NCBI GenBank assembly: GCA_947459185.1
Contig: CANHCU010000019.1
Coordinates: 1-41,757, forward strand
DNA from: Planctomycetaceae bacterium
Lineage (GTDB): Bacteria; Planctomycetota; Planctomycetia; Pirellulales; UBA1268
Direction of reading: 5' to 3'
DNA length: 41,757 nt
The position numbers were made by a program, and so were the translations under genes. A model generated the notes under the pieces. It saw nothing but the letters and a program-made list of their open reading frames with translations. It searched no databases and was not told the origin of the DNA. Position 1 is the stretch's first letter, and every line of letters starts with the position of its first letter. Positions 1 to 8,771 of this stretch are shown piece after piece.

Positions 1-783
1 GAGACCACCGCCCGGGTGATGGCGATCCTGTCTCAATTGGCGATCGTGGCGGGAATGGTCGTCATCGGCTGGCGGCATTTTGGCGCCGTCCGCCTCGGAA
101 TCGCCGCGGCCGTGCTCTACCTGTTGCTCCCCTACACGGCGATCATGACCGGCCGCGTGGACCACGCGCTGCCTGGGGCCCTGATCGTGTGGGCGATCGC
201 GGCCTACCGCCGGCCTTTCATCTCTGGGGCCCTCATCGGCCTGGCGACCGGCACGATCTACTATCCGGTCTTCCTGCTGCCCCTCTGGTGCGGCTTCTAT
301 TGGCAGCGCGGCATCCGCCGGTTCGCGCTCGGGATCGGCGCCGCGCTCCTGGCGCTCGTCTTCGGCCTCTGGTTCACATCCCCCGACTCCACGATCTTTG
401 TGGGCCAGCTGCGGCAGATGTTCGGCTGGATCTTCCCCAACGAAGTCTCGCTGGAAGGATTCTGGGCGCTGCCGTTTAACGACGCCGTCTTTCGGCTGCC
501 GGTGCTGGCCGCATTCGTCGCCATGATCTCCACGCTCGCCATCTGGCCGGCCCCGAAGAACCTCGGCACACTGATGAGCTGCACCGCAGCGGTCTTGCTC
601 GGCAGCCAGTTCTGGAAGGCGCACAACGGCGGCCTCTTCATGGCCTGGTTTCTGCCGGTGCTGCTGCTCGTGATCTTCCGCCCGAACCTCGAAAACCGCG
701 TGGCCACGCTCGTGCTCGACGCGGAATGGTTCCCGAAGCGACGCCGCCCCTCGCCGCCTCTGGTCACCGACCGCGCCGCCTGA
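1..783 (+). CDS. Membrane protein, C-terminal part (5' end outside window)
   Basis: The frame is open from the first base, so the true start lies upstream; GTG at 16 and ATG at 19 are internal possibilities only. About 260 codons are visible. They encode a series of hydrophobic helices separated by short Arg-rich loops, for example around the segments GIAAAVLYLLLPY, ALIGLATGTIYYPVFLLPL and LLALVFGLWF, and end in a basic soluble tail of about 30 residues. The loop with 'GRVDHALPGAL' and the multi-helix layout recall polyprenol-phosphate sugar-dependent glycosyltransferases or DUF2029-type proteins, but the part that would carry the catalytic Asp motif is outside the window. I call it only an integral inner-membrane protein; the glycosyltransferase idea is weak inference. 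It is convergent with the next gene, with only 4 bases between the stop codons. Confidence 0.7.
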   Translation, partial: ETTARVMAILSQLAIVAGMVVIGWRHFGAVRLGIAAAVLYLLLPYTAIMTGRVDHALPGALIVWAIAAYRRPFISGALIGLATGTIYYPVFLLPLWCGFYWQRGIRRFALGIGAALLALVFGLWFTSPDSTIFVGQLRQMFGWIFPNEVSLEGFWALPFNDAVFRLPVLAAFVAMISTLAIWPAPKNLGTLMSCTAAVLLGSQFWKAHNGGLFMAWFLPVLLLVIFRPNLENRVATLVLDAEWFPKRRRPSPPLVTDRAA

Positions 784-787
784 GGAA

Positions 788-1705
788 TCATCCCCGCCTG
801 GGGTCGAAGTCGGGGGGCGACTGGCGATTGGCCTGCCACGCCCGCCAGGCTGCGGTGTTCCAGTCGAAGTTTTCGCCGGTGAGCTTCACGAGCGCCTCGA
901 GCACCCGCTGATTCTGCACGCGGGTCTTCTGCCGTTTCGGCCCTCCTCCCATCGAGAGCCCGCCGCCGGTGGGCGTGAACGTGGCAGTCGTCGATCCCTC
1001 GGCCGCCCCCGCCCCGACCACCACCATGTGTTCGGTCTCGAGCACGTCGATCAGCGGCCCCACGACCGATGCCGAGCCAAGCCGACCGAGGGCCTCGGCG
1101 GCGCGGTTGATCCGGGCGTTGTCAGCACCGCCGAGCGCCCCCGCGATCGCCTGCGCCGCCATCCCGGGGCTGATCTCCACCAGCCGCTCGGCCGCGAGGA
1201 TCCTCGTCTCGGGGTCGGCGTGATCGACGGCCACGGAGACCAGCGCCGTCATCGCCTCCATCCCCCGGATGTGCGACAGGGCCTCGACGTAGTCGGCCCG
1301 CACGCGGGGCATCCGCTCCTTGCCGACCGCCGCGGCCAGCGCCGGCACAGCAAACGGATCGGCGATCTCGCGGATCTCTTCGACAGCCGCCTCGGCCTGC
1401 CGGGGATCATCGAGCCGCTTCCGCAGCCGTTCGAGCCGGATCGTCCATTCCTTCTGGGCGAGGTTCACGCGGTCGGCCCGCTCGATCAGCTCAATCTCTT
1501 GCACCGTCCGCCACATGCCGCGATACCGCACGAAGCCGCGGGCCGCCATCAGCTCCTGCGGGCTCAGGCGTTTCTCGGCCGTGGTCTCTGCCGCTGCCCC
1601 TGCAGAAGAGGAAGGCTCGTCGCCCATCACCGTGGCGGGCACGACACCCTCCAACGACGCCGTCATCATCAGCACCGCGGCGACGATCCGGGAATGAGCT
1701 CGCAT
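788..1705 (-). CDS. Exported HEAT-repeat protein
   Basis: A 305-residue protein with an N-terminal signal sequence (MRAHSRIVAAVLMMTASLEG, cleavage probably before residue 30) followed by a Ser/Ala-rich linker. Residues about 45-75 carry 'LMAARGFVRYRGMWRT', a motif common in planctomycete exported proteins. Residues about 90-225 form helical HEAT-like repeats with the recurring pattern of Ala/Leu helices and 'A.ALG.LG' turns. The C-terminus ends in 'NFDWNTAAWRAW', a small Trp motif often placed after HEAT repeats in planctomycete proteins that score gene essentiality poorly and have no assigned activity. The likely role is periplasmic protein-protein contact. ATG at 1705 gives a complete signal peptide. 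No enzyme motif is visible. Confidence 0.75.
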   Translation of the reverse strand: MRAHSRIVAAVLMMTASLEGVVPATVMGDEPSSSAGAAAETTAEKRLSPQELMAARGFVRYRGMWRTVQEIELIERADRVNLAQKEWTIRLERLRKRLDDPRQAEAAVEEIREIADPFAVPALAAAVGKERMPRVRADYVEALSHIRGMEAMTALVSVAVDHADPETRILAAERLVEISPGMAAQAIAGALGGADNARINRAAEALGRLGSASVVGPLIDVLETEHMVVVGAGAAEGSTTATFTPTGGGLSMGGGPKRQKTRVQNQRVLEALVKLTGENFDWNTAAWRAWQANRQSPPDFDPRRG

Positions 1706-1759
1706 GGCATACCCTGCTGAAGAATCCCTCTCTAGAGAAGTCTATCGGCAGGGGTTGGG

Positions 1760-1782
1760 AAAAAGGTGACAGCCACCTTTTT
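1760..1782. repeat. Perfect 9-bp hairpin, GGTG/CACC family, next to gspF-like stop
   Basis: Left arm AAAAAGGTG (1760-1768), loop ACAGC, right arm CACCTTTTT (1774-1782). It ends 2 bases before the stop codon of the GspF-like gene (read on the minus strand) and could act as a bidirectional intrinsic terminator between two minus-strand genes. A related copy lies at 41147-41170. Similar GGTG hairpins flanked by A and T runs are frequent between planctomycete genes (recalled, not searched). Confidence 0.7.
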
Positions 1783-1784
1783 GA

Positions 1785-2801
1785 TCACAGCCCGCCGGCG
1801 GCGTTCTGGATCGCCCCGAGGTAGGACGAAAAAATGCGAAACACGATCACGACGATCAGGCCTGCCACGGTAGCCCAGACGAGAAAGCCGGCCCCCTTGG
1901 CGGCGGCCTCGAAGCCATCCCGAGCCTCGTCATCGAACTGACCCGCAAGTCGGTCGAGCACCTCGGAGGTGTTGCCCGTGGCCTCGCCTACGGCGATTAC
2001 TTCGAGAACCCGCAGGGGAAACCGACCCGTCTGGTCGAGCGCCAGCGCCAGCGTCGCCCCCGTCCGCAGCCGCTCTTCGACCGCAGCCGCATCGACCGCA
2101 AGCCCCGGCGCCACGCTTGATGCCAGCGTGAGCAGCCGGCCGGCGTCGAGGCCCACGCCGCTCGCCAGCGAGGCCGCGCGACACCAGGTGGCCGCCTCGG
2201 CGGCGCGGGATGCCGGCCCGATCACCGGGATGCGATCGACTATCAGCCGCACGATGCCGTGCCGCCGCCAATTGTCCACCGCCTGACCGAAGAGCAGCCG
2301 GCCGACCACAGCGACGCCGGCGAGAGACGCAAGGTACACGATCAGGCCGCGTGTGCCGCGGAGTCCGATCCGCAGGATGTCGTGCGACATCATGCCCGCC
2401 ATGAAGATGAGAAACCCGACGACCACGATCGCCACGGCGAGTTGAAACGCCGGGCCGGTCAGGCTGCGTCGCAATTCCCGCGTCGCGCGGATGCCTCGCT
2501 GGAGCACGCTTGCGAGTTCGCGAAGCGTCTCCGCCTCGTGGCCGGTGCGGTCGCCGACAGCCACCATGCCGCGGACGAGCGGCGAAAATGTGTCGCCAGC
2601 GGCGGCGAGCGATTCGGCCAACGGATTCCCGTCGGCAATCGCCTTCGCCACTTGCTCCATCTGCGGCCGCCACGCGGCGGGAATGCGGGCCATCTCCATC
2701 TGCCACGCCCGCCGCATGTCGATCCCCGCCCCGAGCGCAACGGCAAGTCGGCCGAGCATGTCAGCAACCATCGCCCGCGGCATCTCACGGCGTGTGAACA
2801 T
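1785..2801 (-). CDS. GspF/PilC-family inner-membrane protein
   Basis: A 338-residue protein with the two-domain layout of type II secretion / type IV pilus platform proteins: a first cytoplasmic helical domain (about residues 10-125, 'LAVALGAGIDMRRAW' and 'SPLVRGMVAVGDRTGHEAETL'), two membrane helices (about 130-185), a second related domain (about 205-300, 'LASGVGLDAGRLLTLA' and 'VLEVIAVGEATGNTSEVLDRLA') and a final membrane helix near 310-330. The conserved 'GE.TG....L..LA' turn is present in both halves. In known systems GspF anchors the GspE or PilB ATPase. No ATPase, pilin or secretin gene lies nearby, so it is an orphan here. It is slightly shorter than typical GspF (about 400 residues). 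No clear Shine-Dalgarno precedes ATG 2801. Confidence 0.88.
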   Translation of the reverse strand: MFTRREMPRAMVADMLGRLAVALGAGIDMRRAWQMEMARIPAAWRPQMEQVAKAIADGNPLAESLAAAGDTFSPLVRGMVAVGDRTGHEAETLRELASVLQRGIRATRELRRSLTGPAFQLAVAIVVVGFLIFMAGMMSHDILRIGLRGTRGLIVYLASLAGVAVVGRLLFGQAVDNWRRHGIVRLIVDRIPVIGPASRAAEAATWCRAASLASGVGLDAGRLLTLASSVAPGLAVDAAAVEERLRTGATLALALDQTGRFPLRVLEVIAVGEATGNTSEVLDRLAGQFDDEARDGFEAAAKGAGFLVWATVAGLIVVIVFRIFSSYLGAIQNAAGGL

Positions 2802-3179
2802 GCGAAGGAGTTTATGTTTTTGTTCGGTCCCGTGGCGTCAGGATTTTAACTTGTCCGTTGCCGAGGTATCGATTCCACAAGTCAAAAACTCATGGCCACG
2901 CAGCAAGGCGGGGAGCCGGGGATCGGCGGAAGCTCGAGGAGCTTTTGGATTTTTCGCCCTGCAGGGGAAAGCACCGCCAATGAAGCTCGATGGCGAAAAA
3001 GCCACCGCGACGAGACTTCTGCCGTCCCCGGCGGGGCGGCACATGCCGAAAGACGCACAGGCGGGACGGACGAGTTGAAAACGTGCCGCTACGGGGCTGG
3101 TGGCTGGCCCCTTCTCCCGCATCTGCTAAAAAGTCGTCCTGCGTCCGTTCGGCCTCCGTTCCCGCCACCCCCACGCCCC
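2802..3179. other. Gene-free stretch between gspF-like gene and tyrA, holds repeat element A
   Basis: These 378 bases separate the divergent gspF-like and tyrA genes. The tyrA frame stays open upstream to 2892, but that extension runs through an interspersed repeat (2915-3024 and beyond) also found near 23233-23455, so it is unlikely to be coded. Promoters for both directions should lie here, but I see no convincing -35/-10 pair. Confidence 0.7.
2915..3024. repeat. Interspersed element A, copy 1
   Basis: Begins with a 28-base block (2915-2942, containing GATCGGCGGAAGCTCGAG) and ends with an 18-base block GCGACGAGACTTCTGCCG (3007-3024). The same two blocks occur in the same order at 23354-23376 and 23438-23455, and the first block alone at 23233-23259. 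The middle is less conserved but keeps 'ATTTTTCG' and 'GGGGAA' in register. The element is non-coding as far as I can see. Confidence 0.75.
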
Positions 3180-4040
3180 ATGAAAGCCCCAAAAGCACAC
3201 TGGCCGACGGTCGCCATAGTGGGGGTGGGCATGATCGGGGGCTCGATCGGGCTGGCCCTGAAGGCGAGGAAACTCGCCGGCCGTGTGATCGGCGTGGGTA
3301 GGTCGGCCACGTCGCTGGCCGAGGCGAAACGGGTCCACGCGATCGACGAAGCCGCCACCGATATCGGCTCCGCGGTCGCAACCGCCGATCTGGTCGTGGT
3401 GGCGACCGGTGTGGCGTCGATCCCTTGGATTCTTCACGAGGTCGATGCCGCCGTGCGACCTGGCACGCCGCTGACAGACGCGGGTAGCACGAAGGCCCGC
3501 ATCGTCGCCGCCTGGGAGAAGCGTCGCCGGGCACGCCGAGGCCGCTTTGTCGGAGCCCATCCCGTGGCAGGCAGCCACCGCCGCGGGCCGACCGCCGCCG
3601 ATCCAAACCTCTTTACCGGAAGGGTGACGATCGTCACTCCGGCCGCAGCCACGCCGGCCGCCGATGTGGAGGCGGTGTGCGGCTTCTGGTCGGCCCTCGG
3701 CTCCACCGTCTACACGATGCCCCCTCGCGACCACGACCGCGTCCTCGCCATGACGAGCCACGCGCCGCACGTGATGGCCGCTGCCATCGCCGCGGCCACG
3801 CCGGCCGAGGCGAGGCAGTTCACGGCCGGCGGCTGGCGCGATACCACCCGGATCGCCGCGGGGGATCCCGAACTCTGGGCCGACATCCTCCTCGACAACG
3901 CGGCGCCGGTGGCCAAGGCGCTGTCCCGGATCGCCGGTGTGACGGAAAAGATTCTCGACGCGCTTCAATCGAGCGACCGTCGCCGACTCGTGTCTTTGCT
4001 CACGCGTGCCAAGGAAGACCGCGATGCTGTGGGAAGTTGA
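3180..4040 (+). CDS. tyrA: Prephenate dehydrogenase (TyrA family)
   Basis: A 286-residue protein that would oxidise prephenate (or arogenate) to hydroxyphenylpyruvate (or tyrosine) with NAD(P). The N-terminus has a Rossmann fold with the glycine motif 'VGVGMIGGSIG' (residues about 11-21), then 'VVVATGVASI' and 'DAGSTKARIV', and the family signature 'GAHPVAGSHRRGP' that holds the catalytic His. 'TSHAPHVMAAAIA' and 'GGWRDTTRIAAGDPELW' belong to the helical dimerisation domain. Length fits the monofunctional family; there is no chorismate mutase or ACT domain, so allosteric control by tyrosine is not obvious. ATG 3180 is chosen because the longer open frame runs through a repeat. The 3' end overlaps purL by 17 bases, which suggests co-transcription. 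Confidence 0.93.
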   Translation: MKAPKAHWPTVAIVGVGMIGGSIGLALKARKLAGRVIGVGRSATSLAEAKRVHAIDEAATDIGSAVATADLVVVATGVASIPWILHEVDAAVRPGTPLTDAGSTKARIVAAWEKRRRARRGRFVGAHPVAGSHRRGPTAADPNLFTGRVTIVTPAAATPAADVEAVCGFWSALGSTVYTMPPRDHDRVLAMTSHAPHVMAAAIAAATPAEARQFTAGGWRDTTRIAAGDPELWADILLDNAAPVAKALSRIAGVTEKILDALQSSDRRRLVSLLTRAKEDRDAVGS

Positions 4041-6990
4041 CATCCATCTCCGCGACGCTGCCGGCGACCACGCCGCGCGGGCGGTCGTCGCCGGCGCTGC
4101 CGAACTGGGCGTCGCGGGCTGCATGCGGGCCACGACCGCGACCGGCTGGCTGATCGAGGGCGATCTGTCGCGGGCCGACGTCGAGCGGCTCGCCGCCGCG
4201 GTGCTCGCCGATCCGGTAACCGAAACCTTTACCGTGGCGGAGGCGGGCGACGCGGTGCTGACCACAGCCGCCGCCGGTCTGCCGACCGTGCTCCATGTGC
4301 TGCCCCGCGCAGGCGTCACCGATCCGGCGGCCGAAACCGCCCTCGAAGCCTGCGGCCTGCTGGGCCTGCGACCGTCTGCCGTTCGCAGCGTGCGAAAATA
4401 CTGGCTGCCCGCTCTCGGTACGGCGGAGGCCGATCGTCTGGCCTGGAAACTCCTGGCCAGCGAGGCGATCCACGATGTCGTGATCGGCCCACTGCCGCAC
4501 CGCACGCTGGCCGGCGGCCGTCCGTGGACGTTCTCCCAGGAGACGGTCCGCCTCAAAGGTCTCGACGACGCGGCGCTCGACAGGCTCAGCCGCGAACGGT
4601 GCCTCGCCCTCTCGGCCGCCGAACTCCACGCGGTCCGCGACCACTTCCAGAGCCTTGGCCGCGATCCCCTCGAGATCGAACTGGAGACCATCGCGCAGAC
4701 TTGGAGCGAACACTGCTGCCACAAGACGCTCGGCAGCCCGATCGACCATGTCGGCCCGTCAGGCGCCGTGCGGTATGACAATCTCCTCAAGGAGACGGTG
4801 TTCGCGTCCACGCGGAAGGTGCGGGAGCAACTCGGCCCCAATGACTGGTGCGTGAGCGTGTTCCGCGACAACTCGGGCGTGGTGCGGTTCGATGGCGACC
4901 ACGACATCTGCGTGAAGGTGGAGACGCACAACCATCCGTCGGCGATCGAGCCCTACGGCGGCGCGGCCACCGGGCTCGGCGGCGTGATCCGTGACGTGCT
5001 CGGCACAGGCCTCGGCGCCAAGCCGATCGCCAACCTCGACGTCTTCTGCGTGGGCCGGCCCGACACGCCCGCCGCCGACCTGCCACCAGGAGTGATTCAC
5101 CCCCGTCGCTTGCTCGCAGGTGTTGTGGCTGGGGTCCGCGACTACGGCAACCGCATGGGCATCCCCACGATCGCCGGCGCCGTCGCCTACGATCCCGGCT
5201 ACATCGGCAACCCGCTGGTCTTCTGCGGCACGGTGGGCATCATGCCCCGCAACTCGGCCGACGCTGCCGTGCAGGTTGGTGATCTGGTGGTCGTGGCTGG
5301 CGGACGGACCGGCCGCGACGGCATCCACGGCGCCACCTTTTCAAGCGTCGAGCTGTCGAGCGACAGCGAGAGCCAGTCGGGCGGCTCGGTGCAGATCGGC
5401 CACGCCATCCACGAGAAGATGCTCACCGACTTCGTGCTGGAGGCGTCGCGGCAGCGGCTCTTCCACGCAATCACCGACTGTGGCGCCGGCGGGCTCTCGA
5501 GCGCCGTCGGCGAGATGGCCGCCACGCTCGGTGCGGAGGTCGATCTCGACCGCGTGCCGCTGAAGTATGACGGCCTCTCCGCCACCGAGGCCTGGATCTC
5601 GGAGGCACAGGAGCGGATGGTGCTCGCCGTCGCGCCGGCCGACTGGGAGAAACTCTCCAAGATCGCGGCCGACGAGGGGGTGGAAGCCACCGCCATCGGC
5701 ACCTTCACCGGTGCGGGCAGACTCGTGCTCCGCTGGCAGGGCCGGACAGCCGGTGAACTCGACTGCCACTTCCTCCACGAGGGCAGGCCACGGCGGAGGC
5801 TCGCGTCACGCTACGTGCCACCGGCCGTGAAACCGACTGCGTGGACGCTCCGCGCCGACGACTCGCTCACCGCCAGCCTGCTCGATGTGCTCGCCGCACC
5901 CGACGTGGCGAGCAAGGAATGGATCATCCGACAATACGACCACGAGGTGCAGGGCTGCAGCATCGTCAAGCCGCTGCTCGGGCCGGGCGCCGGTCCCGCC
6001 GATGGCACCGTCGTCCGCGGCGTGCTCGGTCGCGACCGCGGCATCGTGCTCGGCGTCGGCCTGCGTCATCGACTGGGCCTGCTCGATCCCTACCAGATGG
6101 CGGCCGGCGGCATCGTCGAAGCGATGGCCAACGCGATCGCCGTCGGCGCCGATCCCGCACGGATCGCCCTGCTCGACAACTTCTGCTGGGGCGACTGTCG
6201 CCGCGAGGAATCACTCGGCACGCTCGTGGAGGCCTGCCGTGCCTGCCACGACATGGCGGTCGCATTCGCCGCCCCCTTCGTGAGCGGCAAGGACAGCCTC
6301 AACAACGTGTTCGCCTGGACCGATGCGTCCGGCACGCACCATGAGCGGTCGATTCCGCCCACGCTGCTCGCGACGGCGATGGGGCAGGTGGAGAATGTGC
6401 ACCGCGCGATCACCCCCGACCTCAAGCAGGTGGGCAATCGGCTGGCGATCATCGGCCTCTCGCGGGGTGAACTGGCTGGCAGTCAACTCGAACTCGTGGG
6501 CCGCGTCCACGGCGGACGGGTGCCGCAGGTCGATGCGGCGGCCTGCCGTGAAGTGTTTGCGGCAGTGGCGACCGCCCAACGGGCGGGGCTCGTGGTCGCC
6601 TGCCACGACTGCTCCGACGGCGGGTTCCTGACAGCGGTGGCTGAAATGGCAATCGCTGGCGGCTCAGCCGCGCGGATCACACTCGCCGACGTGCCGATGG
6701 AGGCCGACGGCTCTTCCGGAAATGGCTCCGCCCTGCATCGCGATCTCGCCATCGCCTTCACCGAGACGCCGGGCCGCTTCGTCTGCGAAGTTCCAGCGGC
6801 GGTCGCCGACCGGTTTGCGGTCGAGATGAGCCAACGCAACCAGACACGCCCCAACCAGACGCAGAAGGTGCCGTGGGCATGGATCGGCGAAGTAGTCGCC
6901 GGCGACCAGTTGGAGATCGTCTCCACCGCCGGGTCGGCCACGACGGTGCCGGTGGCGAGCCTCGCCCGGGCCTGGCGGGGAGGAGCGTGA
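4024..6990 (+). CDS. purL: Phosphoribosylformylglycinamidine synthase, PurL with fused PurS-like N-terminus
   Basis: This enzyme converts FGAR, ATP and ammonia from glutamine to FGAM in purine synthesis. At 988 residues it is much longer than small PurL (about 740) and shorter than the large one-chain enzyme (about 1300). Residues 1-80 ('LWEVDIHLRDAAGDH...') and about 90-160 ('LHVLPRAGVTDPAAETAL...VIGPL') each resemble a PurS subunit. The synthase core follows, with 'TWSEHCCHKTLG' near 226-237, 'KVETHNHPSAIEPYGGAATG', 'DCGAGGLSSAVGEMA' and 'GKDSLNN'. The glutaminase domain is absent and is supplied by purQ immediately downstream. ATG 4024 fits the PurS-like start; it overlaps tyrA by 17 bases. 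GTG at 4006 would add six residues. Confidence 0.95.
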   Translation: MLWEVDIHLRDAAGDHAARAVVAGAAELGVAGCMRATTATGWLIEGDLSRADVERLAAAVLADPVTETFTVAEAGDAVLTTAAAGLPTVLHVLPRAGVTDPAAETALEACGLLGLRPSAVRSVRKYWLPALGTAEADRLAWKLLASEAIHDVVIGPLPHRTLAGGRPWTFSQETVRLKGLDDAALDRLSRERCLALSAAELHAVRDHFQSLGRDPLEIELETIAQTWSEHCCHKTLGSPIDHVGPSGAVRYDNLLKETVFASTRKVREQLGPNDWCVSVFRDNSGVVRFDGDHDICVKVETHNHPSAIEPYGGAATGLGGVIRDVLGTGLGAKPIANLDVFCVGRPDTPAADLPPGVIHPRRLLAGVVAGVRDYGNRMGIPTIAGAVAYDPGYIGNPLVFCGTVGIMPRNSADAAVQVGDLVVVAGGRTGRDGIHGATFSSVELSSDSESQSGGSVQIGHAIHEKMLTDFVLEASRQRLFHAITDCGAGGLSSAVGEMAATLGAEVDLDRVPLKYDGLSATEAWISEAQERMVLAVAPADWEKLSKIAADEGVEATAIGTFTGAGRLVLRWQGRTAGELDCHFLHEGRPRRRLASRYVPPAVKPTAWTLRADDSLTASLLDVLAAPDVASKEWIIRQYDHEVQGCSIVKPLLGPGAGPADGTVVRGVLGRDRGIVLGVGLRHRLGLLDPYQMAAGGIVEAMANAIAVGADPARIALLDNFCWGDCRREESLGTLVEACRACHDMAVAFAAPFVSGKDSLNNVFAWTDASGTHHERSIPPTLLATAMGQVENVHRAITPDLKQVGNRLAIIGLSRGELAGSQLELVGRVHGGRVPQVDAAACREVFAAVATAQRAGLVVACHDCSDGGFLTAVAEMAIAGGSAARITLADVPMEADGSSGNGSALHRDLAIAFTETPGRFVCEVPAAVADRFAVEMSQRNQTRPNQTQKVPWAWIGEVVAGDQLEIVSTAGSATTVPVASLARAWRGGA

Positions 6991-6992
6991 GC

Positions 6993-7760
6993 ATGCTGTC
7001 ACCACGGGCGATGATCCTGCGGGCACCGGGCACCAACTGTGACCACGAGACGGCACACGCCTTTGAGCGGGCCGGCGCGATCGCCCGCCGCGTGCACGTG
7101 CACGCGCTGGCACAGAAGCCGTCGCTTGCCGACGACTTTCAGATCCTCTGCATCCCGGGCGGATTCTCCTACGGCGACGACATAGCCAGTGGTCGGATCT
7201 TCGCGCTCGAGCTGAAGTCTCGACTCGCCGACAGCCTGGCGAAGTTCCGCGACCGTGGCGGGCTCATCCTCGGCATCTGCAACGGCTTTCAGGTGCTCCT
7301 GCAGACAGGCCTGCTGCTCAGTGACCCGATCTCGGGGGCAGCCCGCGCGAGCCTCGCCCACAACACGTCCGGCATGTTCCTCGACCGCTGGGTGCATCTG
7401 CAGGCAGTGCCGGGCCGCTGTGTGTTTTTGCAGGGCATGGATCGGTTCGAACTGCCGGTTGCGCACGGCGAGGGCCGGTTCGTCACGCGATCGCCCGAAG
7501 ACTTTGCGGCATTCGACGCCGCGGGCCAACTCGTGCTGCGGTACGCGGCCGACGCGTCGGGCACATCGTCGAACCCCAACGGCGCGATGGGGGATGTGGC
7601 GGGCGTCTGCGACGAGACGGGACGCATCCTCGGCCTGATGCCCCACCCCGAGCGGTTCATCGACGCGCTGCAGCATCCGGCGTGGAACGGCCGCCTCGAT
7701 CCCGCCGCCGCCGGCGCTGGGTTTCCTTTCTTTACGAACGCCGTCAGAGCCGTGTCGTAG
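6993..7760 (+). CDS. purQ: Phosphoribosylformylglycinamidine synthase glutaminase subunit PurQ
   Basis: A 255-residue class I glutamine amidotransferase that releases ammonia for PurL. The nucleophile is Cys96 in 'LGICNGFQ', and the His218/Glu220 pair lies in 'LMPHPERF'. 'PGGFSYGDDIASG' forms the oxyanion region and 'APGTNCDHET' is the expected N-terminal motif of the PurQ branch. ATG 6993 lies about 9 bases after GGAGG (6979-6983); a GTG at 6987 overlapping the purL stop is an alternative start. The 2-base gap to purL argues for translational coupling, and the pair would form the FGAM synthase complex together with the PurS-like part of PurL. Confidence 0.95.
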   Translation: MLSPRAMILRAPGTNCDHETAHAFERAGAIARRVHVHALAQKPSLADDFQILCIPGGFSYGDDIASGRIFALELKSRLADSLAKFRDRGGLILGICNGFQVLLQTGLLLSDPISGAARASLAHNTSGMFLDRWVHLQAVPGRCVFLQGMDRFELPVAHGEGRFVTRSPEDFAAFDAAGQLVLRYAADASGTSSNPNGAMGDVAGVCDETGRILGLMPHPERFIDALQHPAWNGRLDPAAAGAGFPFFTNAVRAVS

Positions 7761-7780
7761 GAGATCCAAGCACGCAAGCT

Positions 7781-7800
7781 CCCATCCAAGCCCGCAGGGG
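7781..7800. repeat. Family 1 repeat fragment
   Basis: CCCATCCAAGCCCGCAGGGG, the first part of the repeat arm seen complete at 8859-8888. It stops where the full copies continue with AGCGCAAGCAAGGGA, so it is a partial copy, 20 bases after the purQ stop. Confidence 0.6.
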
Positions 7801-7886
7801 AATGCCGTTCCCACCCGCCGTTGACGCACTGGGCTGGTCTCCCTACCTTCCCCACCTCGCCAGCCTCCTTTGCGATCACCGGCGTC

Positions 7887-8771
7887 ATGCTCGACCGCGC
7901 GATACGGAACGCCGCCGCCGTCTGTCTCGCCCTGCTTGCCGCGGGCGGGTGTCGTGCTGGACTATGGTCCTACACGGCACACGAGACGACTGCGACCGTG
8001 GCGGCCGATCGCCCGCGGGCCGCGCCTAAGACGATTCCACTGGAGCTCGTCTTTGTCCGCCACGAGGAGCACGATCCCGTGCTGCGTGACGAACTCTGGA
8101 ACCTGGCCGACGAGCAGGTATTCGATGAACCGCTGCGGAGACGCCTGCAGGCCAATGGCCTCCGGGCCGGCGTCATCACGGCGCAGTTGCCCCCTCATCT
8201 CGCCGACCGTTTTCTCCCGCCATCCGTTTCCCCGGGGGAAACCCTGCCGGCAGCGCTGCCGGACAATCCGGCCCTCGTGCGGCACGTGCTCCGCCTGCTG
8301 CCTGGACGTTCCAGCGATGTGATGGCGGCGACGGGCCTCGAGGAACTGGTGCTCCTGGCACATGATGGCGACAGTGTCCGGGGGAAGACCTACCGCGACG
8401 CGAGCTCGCTGGTGGTGCTGCGGGCCTGGCCTGCAGCCGACGGCAGGGTGCGGCTGAGCCTGTCGCCAACGATCAAGCACGGACCGGTGGAGCGATCCTG
8501 GGTTGGCGAAGAGGGCATGTTTCGACTGGAGGCCGGCCAGCGCCGCGATGCACTGGCAGGACTCTCGTGTGAGGCCACGGTGCCAACGGGCTCCATGATC
8601 ATCGTGGGCTGCGTCGGCGAGCCGGCCTCGACCGCAGGCGACGCGTTGTTCCGCGACCGTGCCGGCGCCAGGGCCGGACAGCGACTGTTGGCGATCCGAC
8701 CGGTGCCGCACGAGCAGAGCCTCGATCCGATGTTCACCCCCATCGCGGCGGCCGAAGCCGAAGAGCGGTAG
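7887..8771 (+). CDS. Putative lipoprotein, unknown function
   Basis: A 294-residue protein. The N-terminus from ATG 7887 is a lipoprotein signal: basic start MLDRAIR, hydrophobic stretch AAAVCLALLAAGG and Cys22 as the probable lipidated residue. The frame is open further upstream to 7821, but those residues would spoil the signal sequence. The mature part has no recognised catalytic motif; it is mixed alpha/beta with blocks such as 'LELVFVRHEEHDPVLRDELW', 'ANGLRAGVITAQLP' and 'LEELVLLAHDGDSVRGKTYRDAS'. Planctomycete genomes contain a family of similar hypothetical lipoproteins, but I do not recognise a function. It follows purQ at a distance of 126 bases and is probably its own unit. Confidence 0.75.
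   Translation: MLDRAIRNAAAVCLALLAAGGCRAGLWSYTAHETTATVAADRPRAAPKTIPLELVFVRHEEHDPVLRDELWNLADEQVFDEPLRRRLQANGLRAGVITAQLPPHLADRFLPPSVSPGETLPAALPDNPALVRHVLRLLPGRSSDVMAATGLEELVLLAHDGDSVRGKTYRDASSLVVLRAWPAADGRVRLSLSPTIKHGPVERSWVGEEGMFRLEAGQRRDALAGLSCEATVPTGSMIIVGCVGEPASTAGDALFRDRAGARAGQRLLAIRPVPHEQSLDPMFTPIAAAEAEER

Noticed and set aside
2892-3179. N-terminal extension of TyrA
   Set aside because: Runs through interspersed element A; the family starts close to the glycine motif.
3126-4931. 601-residue open frame on the minus strand
   Set aside because: It runs antisense to tyrA and purL, whose motifs are unmistakable; its Arg/Ser/Pro-rich product has no domain. It is an effect of GC-rich codon use.
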